A stretch of DNA of 64,000 nucleotides from Topomyia yanbarensis (taxonomy: Eukaryota; Arthropoda; Insecta; Diptera; Culicidae), in the NCBI RefSeq assembly GCF_030247195.1, contig NC_080670.1, positions 162,264,080-162,328,079 of the forward strand. Reading direction: 5' to 3'. The position numbers and the translations under genes were made by a program. Under the pieces are notes generated by a model. The model made no database searches and had not been told where the DNA came from. It saw nothing but the letters and a program-made list of their open reading frames with translations. Positions 55,351 to 64,000 of the stretch are shown here, piece by piece. Positions within the stretch are counted from its first letter, which is position 1. Every line of letters starts with the position of its first letter.

Positions 55351-55932
55351 TAGCATAGATCTATGCCTTCAGTTGATCAAATAAAAAATGGCACTCATAT
55401 TAATTAAACAACGCGTTCCATGGCTATCTTCTAGCATTCAGCACGTCAACGTACAAACGCTAAAGACGTTCGCGACCGTCCACGCACATCGAAGCCCACG
55501 GTCTTGCAAACATATAAACACCCCGATGATTAAGTGAATGTTGTAGCACTAATAACCTTATACACGCAATTTCAAGCGGGAAGCCCATGCTCGCGCGGTA
55601 ATGCATCGGTCACGTTCGGAAATCTCTATCTTCGTGCTTAGTAGCATAGGTCCATGCCTTCAGTTGGACCAATAAAAAATGACGCTTATATTCACTAGAA
55701 AGCACGTGCTATGGCGATATGACCGGGAACTCTAGTGATATGGAAGAACTCACTATCCTAGCATCTGAACCGTACACCGAAAATTAGGTTTCAGATTCAC
55801 GGTCCGTGCACGATCATCCAAGAACATATGCGAATGGACACACGGTTGAAAAATAGAATTTATACACGCGAAGTTACATACACGCTAGCACACGCGAAAT
55901 ACAAACGCACACGCGATCGAACCCGTTAACGT
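55351..55932 (+). repeat. 291-bp tandem duplication in the Jockey 3' untranslated region
   Basis: 'tagcataggtccatgcctt' and 'cagttggaccaataaaaaat' at 55642 recur in diverged form at 55351, an offset of 291 bp, with later blocks also matched. The equivalent place in the copy at 18195 carries one unit. Confidence 0.55.
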
Positions 55933-56172
55933 ACAAATGGTCGAGCCCTTCGCCATGATACACGTGATCGCGAAGTCCCTACGCCCGCACATACCTGAAC
56001 CGTACAATGAATATCACATTCAGAATCACGGCCTGCTGCAATTTGCCTTAAGCAGTGTTTTAGTGGGTGACATTACCCGTCTCGTCTGCAATTGTAGTGC
56101 GTGATTCTAACGGGGAGCCCTTCCGGGGATCTAGCTCTACAGCTCCAATAGGACAACTTTCGAAAAAAAAAT

Positions 56173-56479
56173 GAATAAGTCAATAGATGTAATCGTAAAA
56201 TAAGTTCAGTAATCACAAAATATCAAAGATAGTTTCCATAGCAAAACTTGCTTTAATTTAAATGACACAAAATTAGGCAAGTTGTCCAAAAAGGGGTAAA
56301 CACCTAAATATCAAAACGCTATGAATCAAAAGTTGACTTTGTAGTTTCCGGTTTCTGGCAAACATTTATTTCGCATCAAATGGTCAATGTTTTGAAGGAG
56401 TATCCGTTCATCTTCAGGGCAAAAACAATTTCAAATATTTTTTTTTTATCATTCTTTTTGTCGTTTTTTGTGTGTCAAA
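56173..56479. other. unassigned stretch
   Basis: AT-rich, nothing recognised. Confidence 0.3.
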
Positions 56480-56730
56480 TTTATCAAACTTAGTCTCAAA
56501 TGAAAGTTGCAATTCTCGTAGGCTGTTGTTGAGTTTTAGTTTCGGGACGGTAGCTTCGACTTGAAGAGTGCGGTTGAACAGTAAATTTCCCTATAAACTT
56601 TTGGCAAAACTTTTGAAATTTAGGCAAAATTACTTGGATTGGCAGGTCTGGACCACTAATGGCCAACCAGTCGCTTTGACCACATCGGTTAGCAACGGTG
56701 GTTCTTGATCTTATATAAACTGAGACTAAA
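56480..56730 (-). repeat. dispersed repeat, reverse copy of 17280-17530 type
   Basis: 'aaacttagtctcaaatgaaa' and 'accacatcggttagcaacgg' are complements of blocks in the 17280-17530 repeat, in matching order. The intervening sequence has diverged. Confidence 0.45.
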
Positions 56731-57783
56731 AAAATGGGCGTCGAAAAGTACCTTCTTAATGCACCGTCTAAACATATTTCCTCCAACATGCATCTCGCTT
56801 GACTAGCGAGCGACGAATGCGGCAATATTCGATTGAGTCTCTTAGGTGCTCTAATGATAGCTCTGATTTTCTAAAAATCACTTTTTGCATACTTTGAATT
56901 TAAATTAAAAATCAAATTGGTGAACAATAAATGTTACTATGTAACATTTTAATCCTTATACTTCCTCTCTTATCTGATATTTTGAATGTCGTGAATCATA
57001 CTATTAATTTGATGAGTATGCGTTTTGACTTCGTCAGAATCTGACACTGTTTTAGCAGGAGGTTGATACAAAGGCTTATTTGTGACGTCCTGCAAGCAAA
57101 GAAGGTCTGTTTGCTGGTGAAATATAATGAAAGCGCACCTGGTTTTCAGCATGCTACCTAAGACGTGTTTTAAAACATCTCAAATGTTTTATTTCTCGCT
57201 TAGGAGAAAATTGAACTGGAACACTACTTACTTTTCTATTGCTCTATAATGGCTCCAGCAATCAGAACTTCTCCGGTTGTGGGACATCATTTTCAACTAG
57301 CAGTTATTCGCTTATGGTCATAAGTAGTGTATCGTTTTCGATTTGGTACCTGATAGATACGACCGAGACAGAGTCGAAATGCAAATCCATCACGTATGAA
57401 GTTTTTAGGTATTGTTTCCTTTATCCAGAGGCGACGCGTGGTTCCACCGTCAACCTGTTCAATATACCACCAAGACCCTTAAAACGTCACAATCGTCTCT
57501 ATGAGACGTTTCTGTTCAGTTGATTCTTTCGTCGTCGATTTCATCCAACATCTAACGAATAGGACCAATGAAAAATGTTCGTTGACATAAAATTTCGCTG
57601 GAGCTGACCAACGCAAATTTGTTGTCAAATCCCACCAGTGAATTGTCCAACAAACCTCTTGTAGAATGCTTAATATACCGTAGAAAAAGAACAAAAAATA
57701 TATAACATATCCGAGAAGGTTGCCACTTAATTAGAATTGAAAAAGATTTCTTAACAGAAACATAAGCAATACAATCATGTATA
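56731..57783. other. unassigned stretch
   Basis: No gene recognised. The 94-codon frame at 57239 overlaps minus-strand frames and lacks motifs. Confidence 0.3.
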
Positions 57784-57887
57784 ACCTTCCGACAGTCGCG
57801 CTAGTGCACTGAGTGCACGCTGCGAAATCGCCTTAGAGCAGCTGCGGCTGCTCGTTCAGTGAGCCGTTTGCGCGACTTCCGGAGGGA
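57784..57887. mobile_element. candidate 100-bp hairpin MITE
   Basis: 'accttccgacagtcgcgc' at the left pairs with 'gcgcgacttccggagg' at the right, with a GC-rich centre (gcagctgcggctgc). It stands out from the AT-rich neighbourhood. No clear target duplication. Confidence 0.4.
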
Positions 57888-59300
57888 TAAAGAGATTAAA
57901 ACTTATACATCGTTATATGATTTGAATTAATTTGTAATGTAGAATCTTATTTTCTATACACTGAGAATTATTCGTCCTTCTGTTTAAGATAGATTGAAAC
58001 TATGCTATATTATAGATTGAAACGTTTGTCAACCGGTTTAAGAAAATACCTTAATTCCTTCAAATTTGATAGAAATTTGAATGTTGTATTATTGGACGGT
58101 TTATTATTATAATTGAACCAACCAAATACATACGCGCTTGTAACTAGTATGTCCCAGGGACAGAAACATCTTGTTAGGCTACCCAAGAAAAAAAGCGTTC
58201 GACCAACAGCTACGAACGTACGACGCAAGGTGTTCGAAAATTATAAAGCGCTCTTGTTTTGCACACAGCTCCAACGCCCATATGTACATCGCAGCAATGC
58301 ACGCTGGTTCAATATTTGATTTGAACCGGTGCAAAAGAGAATAGAAAGAGCCTCGCCCATGATACTCACTCCAGCCGTCGCTCATGCAACTGCTCCCTCT
58401 AGAGCATGCGGTGAGAGTACGAGATGCGTGCATGTTTCTGGTTGAACCGGTCATAGGACAGCACTGCTGGAGACGCTAGGTTGGTTTATCGTTCAGATCA
58501 AATTATCGAACTTCAAGGTTCGGAGATTATTACTTTCATTAAAAATAGTTTACGTGCTACTGCTTTAATGTTAACGCAAAATTGGTTTTGGGTCGTCTGA
58601 TTGTTCCTACCTGTTCAGTGAACAGGTTGAACATACCGACACGTCGCCTCTGCCTTTATCATTAGGGACTAATAGTATATATGGAGTCCAAGCAATCATA
58701 GAATTGTGCTACGATCCTACACCACATCAGGAATCCTTTCTGGTCGAGGATTGAATAGAATATGAAAACTGATTTATAAGGGAAGTAGTTTACAACATAT
58801 AATGCCAAATTTCGAGCTTATTTATTTAGTGTAAAATTAATTCATAGTAGGTCTTTTCAAAACACTATTTTGGTCGCAGATGATTTGTTCACCTCCAACA
58901 TATCCAACCAGCACAACTAAATACTACATGTTTTGCGTGCTATTGAAATTCATTGACCAGACTGACCTGTCCGATGTCCGAACAGTGCGGAATTGCTAAA
59001 ACTATATTGACTACCGTTTAAGTACATCTCAATGCAAAACGGCAATTCACAGCATCACTGTTATGATATCCTTATTATGAGGCACCTACCAAGGCGGACT
59101 ACAAACGGTATTTTTCCGACCGATGCTTCTGCTAAACACGTTTTACAACCCATTAATTCGGACAGCAGTACATGTGTTAATGCCGATGTTAATATGAAAC
59201 TGATATCCCTGTCTGAGTTCTGTCATTTCATTTCCTTTCAAAATGCGAAAAAACAGATAGCTATAAAGTTCGTGCCTCATAGTTTTATGTTTTTTAATTA
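57888..59300. other. unassigned stretch
   Basis: No gene recognised. Short overlapping frames only. Confidence 0.3.
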
Positions 59301-59960
59301 ATTTGCTCTGCGCAACTGTGCCTTGGTAGCGGGCGGCGGCGGTGACTTCTGTGTCTGTCACCGGCAACGTTCCCGCAAAACAAAATCCTTTTTAGGTGGT
59401 CCCCAAGACCAGCAGCTTCAGGCGCAGAAGCTCTGGACGCTGTCAGTCAGCCACTAAGTTGACGCCGTACAAGATTTATACGTACATTTGCGCGCATACA
59501 AAAGCACTTAATTAATAGCATAAAAGCATGATTGGCCGCAGAAAAATCCATACTGTCCGGCCAGAAGAATCCGGAACTTTGTACGTTACTGATAAACCTA
59601 CTGGGCGCGCTCGAGCTCTTGCGTTGATGAATGAGAGCCGCCGATTTTACGATCACGAAATGTCATGCTTGAATTGCACATTATACACATTTACGCGCTG
59701 CGATTGCGTTCTTCGACAACGACGACGACGACTACGACGATGAATGTGCGAAATTGGCGACAAGACACCCCAGCGTGAGGTTGGTTGGCTGACTACCTTA
59801 GTTACCTTGAACGAGTGCGTCTAGGTTGTGTTTGGGGCCGCTGATGTTGATGACCCGGAACGTGAGTGTTAAGCGGCGTGCGCGTGGTTCGGTGATCGCT
59901 GCTGGTCCGCCCCCCATCGCGTTTTTAAACGATTCTCGCAGGAGGGCCCAGTAGGCGAAT
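59301..59960. other. GC-richer island with CGACGACGA run
   Basis: CpG-rich, with a (CGA)n-like run at 59716-59740. No conserved frame. Possible regulatory or untranslated exon DNA. Confidence 0.3.
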
Positions 59961-60167
59961 CACGAAATAATGACATTTTGAGTCCAAAACAGAAAGCAGA
60001 GGAAATTTGAAATAAGGAATTTTTGTGTGCAAAGCGTCAGATTCCTGCACACAAACCTGCAATGAATTTTTCGTGAAAAAAAATCACGTGTTGCGTTGCT
60101 TGGAAAAAATTCTTTATGGTAACAATCCCCATTAAACAAGCAATCATCTGCTTTGCAGCGTTTCATA

Positions 60168-60316
60168 GAAGTTTTAACCTTGGGGTCATTCTTCTCTGTT
60201 TACAGATGTGAAAATCTCTTAGACATTTTTTTAACCCTATGTGCGGTGTTGGGAATCGAACCCAGGTAAGCTGCGTACAAGGCAATCGATTTACCAACTA
60301 CGCTATGTCCGCTCCT
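60168..60316 (-). mobile_element. tRNA-derived SINE (second copy, truncated tail)
   Basis: The same family as 54067-54233. On the minus strand it has an A box (TAGCGTAGTTGGTA) and a B box (GGGTTCGATTCCC, 60251-60263), a perfect fit to the polymerase III consensus, followed by the related 'agggttaaaaaaatgtc' body. No A-rich tail or clear target duplication is visible, so the 3' end may be lost. Confidence 0.75.
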
Positions 60317-60499
60317 CTGTATTTTATTTAATTTTTTTCATAAGCACGCAATACGCGAATAGTATTATTAATTGATTAACTCAATAATACTATCATGAAA
60401 AATGTTAATTTATTTGTGAATGAGATACAGCAACAGTATCCTCTTCTTTATTTTTTGTGCCAACCAAAATGTTTCAACAGTGTTTGTGACGACGACAGC

Positions 60500-61925
60500 A
60501 ATTTAATTTTTAATATTCGATTCATCCGTCATTTCACGGTTCACTGCTACGCGATAACCGGATAGAGCCGTCGATTATTGTTTTCTCTACCAAACGGGAT
60601 GGCCCGGACACAGGAAACAAAACAATGAGACACTCCCTGGAGTTTTGGTTCCCCTGGGCAATAAAATTGGATCAAATATCGCTTGCCGTTCCACTTCTCA
60701 ACTTGGGAACAGTCGAAATCTTAGCTTAGTCTATAGCCACAATCCATCAACACACGAATGTCATGCATGAATTACGCCCAAACCCCGCACCTCACAACTA
60801 CACACGACATCTGTCCGTATATGATTATTACTTTATGGGACCCCGTTAAAGGCCGCGCACAAGTAATTAAAAATTCAACCACCAATCTGCCGGTCATTTT
60901 TCCACTGAATTTACTATCTCTCGCTACCATCGGTGTTCCGTGTTTCCGTCCGCTCACTGGCGAGCGGCCGGCCGGCGGTTGACGGTTGGGCCCAGAAACC
61001 GATTCTTTGACTACCGGGTACTGCACAGGCCCTGCTGTACACGCGTGCAAGTTTCGAACGCAACCACTCCCAGAAACTGGTTTCGTATCCGCAACTTTCG
61101 GTGCTTTGGGTTCCGGTACGGTACCGACCACACCGCCCGTCCCGCAGGGGTTTCGCGACTAATTTCGTCGACATTCGACAGCCAGCCATTGATGAGACGG
61201 TCAAAATCGAGGTCATTATCGTTGGCCCTTTCGCTGGATTGGTTTTTGATCCGCACAAAGAAGGAGGCACCTTTCTATCCGTTGTGACCAAAAAAAGTGA
61301 CTTTGATCTTGATCGGTAAATCGGTTCGCGAAAACAAAGCTTGCAAGGGGAAATTATCTGGAGCACCCACAAAAGCGGTTTTTCTTCAGTCAGTGGATCA
61401 CGAGTTGTGTTATCAACGCCGCACCGTCGTCGTCGAGTCGTAGCCGTAATTGTGTCGTTGATGAAAGTGAGACTACGGTTGCTGCGAGCGTATACGTGTG
61501 GGCGGAGGAGACCCTTTCGAGCGAGAACAAAGCAGTGTGCTGTTTTCGTTTTCAGTGCTACGCACCAACAGCTGGTGCTGCTGGAAGATTGCAGGTTGTT
61601 GGAGCTGCCAACGCCACATGTGTGAGCGAGCTTGAACAAAACCCTGACAACCCGCCCGCCAAGCGGGTAGATAAGGTTGTAGTGTATGGGAGCGTTACGC
61701 AATGTGCCCCCATACACTAGGCGAGATGTTCTACGGCGTCAGTTTCATGTGTGAAACGAGGTCGTTCAAGGTCTGGACTGACTGGAATGGGTCGTCGTGC
61801 GTAGTTGAGAAGTGATCTACAAACTTTCGTTTTTCTGCTCTCGTACCACTTTTTCGTTCCGATCTTTTATCTCCACAGCTTTGCATTGTTTTGCTTAATC
61901 GTTGTCTTATCTTAATCCAGCTCAT
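60500..61925. other. GC/CpG-rich island, possible promoter or leader exon
   Basis: A 1.4-kb CpG-rich block. It contains long overlapping frames on both strands (up to 267 codons on minus, 115 on plus), none with a domain, signal peptide or codon pattern supporting translation. A TCAGTC initiator match occurs near 61390 on the plus strand, but the +28 position does not fit a DPE. Most likely regulatory or untranslated. Confidence 0.35.
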
Positions 61926-63689
61926 CGTGTGCGTATATATTTTTTATAATACTGCCTGTTTCAGTGTGGTAGTTGAGAGGGTTTTAGTTTGGGATATGTT
62001 CCATCAAACCGTGGAGTGGGACTAGGGCTGTTGCAGAATACATCAATTAAATATTGAAATATTAATTTGCCGTGGCCTTTTTTTTAACCAAGTGATTTTT
62101 CTAAAAAAAAAAATTTTCTGAGGAGCTTATTCCTTATTAAAATTTTAAACTTCAATCGAATATAGTAGTATAAAAATTATTATAAGAAGTTTTTGTACAA
62201 CTATTGACATTTGAATAACAACAAGCAAAGCACACGTCTATATTGATTGCAATTTGTTCAAACGGCACGAAAATGTAGCATTTCAAGCTTAACTATTTAC
62301 ACTGTATTTTGCAGAAAAGCACCGTTATTTATCATGAACGTGTGTGAGCCTTAAATATGCAGAGACAAAACTCGAAAAAATACCAATTTGCTGCCGTACA
62401 CTACACCGTAAACACTCTGCGAATGTTTGAATTAATCTTTTTATGTTATAAATCGGCCTTTACATTTTACACCAAAAATTAAGTGGAAGCGACTGTACGC
62501 CTATACCACTGACAACATAGATGCAATACCAGACATTTTTAAATATGCCGAAAAATCAAAATTCGAGCCAAAGGTGTAGGCAACAATTTCTGAGAAAAGT
62601 GTTTCAGCGCCTCTGATCCTTCCTAAAAAAAGCTAAAGCGGTCTATAAATATTTATATCAGTAAATGCATGCCGAATTTGAGACATTTTATCCAGAAATA
62701 TCATGCTCGTGAAGAAATCTCTGTCCAAAACTTAATTTGAGATGTTCGTCATATAGTGCGTGAAATCGAAGCGAACATTCCATTAAGGGTTACTATTTTT
62801 TAATGCCGCAAGGTTCTACTGTATCGATTTTATTAGCTATTTTCACCAAATTGAAAACTAAGTGAAACGAAAGCAATGAAATTGAAAAATGGCCGGGGTC
62901 GGTGGTACAACATGATGATGAGTTATGTTCTATCAACGGCCATGCGGTAGACTTAGGTGGAACGCCCAACTCCTACCAGCAGAAGGTAAAAGATTCTTCA
63001 CATTTTCCTAGTCCCTAGTCCGAGTTTTCCGTTCAAAGTTTCTAAATGATTCGCTCTTGGAAAACTATCTGTCTTAATTTTATTGCTTTCGCTTCTCTTA
63101 GTCTTAAATTGGCCAAAAATACCCAACCAAATCGATACGGTCCATCAATTGCTCTATAAATGTATTTCCGGCATTTTTTTTAAATAATGTGAAATACCAT
63201 TTAGAAGAATTTTCAGTTTGATGCTTTGTTTTCAAATGGCGTACACTGGAATTTAGTCTAAAACTAAACACATTTTATGGAGTTAATGCTGAATATTTCG
63301 TGATTAGGTTTTAACAAACTACAAATTTTCCAAACTCTCGACAGCCGGCTTCCCAGAGCAATTATTACTTGTTAACGCCTTTGGAACATGTACTAACAAC
63401 ATTCCCCATGATACTTGCTCAGATGAAGTGAATTGGTTGGTTTCCAGCAACGACATGTATCAGACTAACATTCCTTCCTTCCCGAATATATATACATTCG
63501 GATATACGCATTAGTGCCGAACGCCTGTGAGTATGTAACTTTTTTTTTTTTTCCTAACGGAAAAAATGGATGCACCAATTTGCGCGTAAGAGCACAAAAG
63601 CTAGAGAAAGTGGATTTCAATGTTTCGTGTTCCAGTAATTGACATCAATTTGCTGTCAATTAGACGATATATCCTAACAGCCATAAGAG
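61926..63689. other. unassigned AT-rich stretch
   Basis: No gene, RNA or repeat structure recognised. A T-run lies near 63540-63553. Confidence 0.3.
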
Positions 63690-63835
63690 AAGGGTTTATT
63701 TGCATATACTCGTCAGTGATGCAGACCTTCTGTGCTTGGTTAACCGAGACATCACTCGGTACTAGCCAGTTGCTTTAGGCGTTCACACATGTTGTGTGAA
63801 CTGTTTTGATTTCATGTCTAACTAGTAGTAAAGTA
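63690..63835 (-). mobile_element. diverged half of the 39883-40140 palindromic MITE
   Basis: 'gagacatcactcgg', 'gccagttg' and 'gtctaactagtag' follow in the order seen in the right arm of the palindromic MITE at 39883-40140. The other arm is absent or decayed. Confidence 0.45.
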
Positions 63836-64000
63836 AAAATTAGTAAAATGCGGAAATAAATTTTTCCAATCAAATTATGACTCATGTTACCTAGTAAATT
63901 AACCATTTTTTGCAAAAATATAAAACTCATAAGATCGACTTATACACCCTTTTTGCCTGTTAGACCCAATGCAATACTGACTCAGAAATTACTTCGTTAA

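Larger units (their letters stand above)
54470..56172 (+). mobile_element. 5'-truncated Jockey-type non-LTR retrotransposon (copy 3)
   Basis: Begins inside the reverse transcriptase at GLPQGS and ends in an A-run at 56163-56171. Coding fragments occupy 54470-55260. The remaining 0.9 kb is a 3' untranslated region containing a tandem duplication of about 291 bp (55351 and 55642). The 3' region is shared with 18195-19155 and 32195-32530, which defines the family. Confidence 0.75.

Noticed and set aside
61380..61420. Second Inr+DPE promoter
   Set aside because: TCAGTC is present but the bases at +28 do not fit the DPE consensus and no TATA box is visible.
60914..61717. 267-codon minus-strand frame as a protein gene
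   Set aside because: Overlaps several plus- and minus-strand frames in CpG-rich DNA, has no domain, hydrophobic core or signal; stop codons are simply rare in such composition.
1..64000. Endogenous viral sequences
   Set aside because: No viral capsid, glycoprotein, polymerase or long-terminal-repeat arrangement was recognised; all reverse transcriptase signal is of non-LTR type.

Overview
The window is eukaryotic nuclear DNA from an insect, most likely a mosquito, probably culicine. It is AT-rich, has short GT-AG introns, carries one canonical arthropod Inr+DPE core promoter, and is dominated by transposable elements of types known from mosquitoes: an ITmD37E mariner-like element, LOA/Lian-type, Jockey-type and I-like non-LTR retrotransposons, tRNA-derived SINEs and many MITEs. 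The species is an inference. No rRNA, true tRNA, CRISPR, prokaryotic operon or viral gene was seen.

Layout. 1-7.4 kb: dispersed repeats, a foldback-like element containing a 116-bp tandem repeat, and a long-armed MITE. 7.45-13.1 kb (+): a broken non-LTR retrotransposon whose ORF1 has a PHD-like finger. Its ORF1 is interrupted by a 2.2-kb foldback element just after the start codon and by a 0.77-kb inverted-repeat element further on. 13.1-17.0 kb (-): a LOA-type element holding a piggyBac-like MITE (TTAA target duplication) and a 9-bp satellite that replaces part of ORF2. 17-19.2 kb: dispersed repeats. 19.9-21.5 kb: a decayed, intron-retaining FG-nucleoporin-like pseudogene. 22.1 kb: a hAT-type MITE. 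23.5-25.0 kb: the one credible host gene start, with core promoter, long 5' leader and a 44-codon first coding exon ending at a GTAAGT donor. Its intron may fill the rest of the window. 25-33 kb: low-complexity DNA and rearranged Jockey/R1-type pieces. 33.7-34.5 kb: an I-like ORF1 remnant. 36.5-43.7 kb: degenerate A/T-rich quasi-satellite containing several foldback MITEs. 45.0-46.3 kb (-): an almost intact ITmD37E element. 47.4-49.4 and 59.3-61.9 kb: GC-richer, CpG-bearing islands with no convincing ORF. 50.8-56.2 kb: MITEs, a SINE with a target-site duplication, and a 5'-truncated Jockey element. A second SINE lies at 60.2 kb.

Apart from the 23.5-25.0 kb gene start, nearly all coding signal is decayed transposon. 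The clearest result is the nesting: at two sites, removing the insertion and one duplicate of the target restores an uninterrupted reading frame in the host element, so the order of events can be read directly from the sequence.
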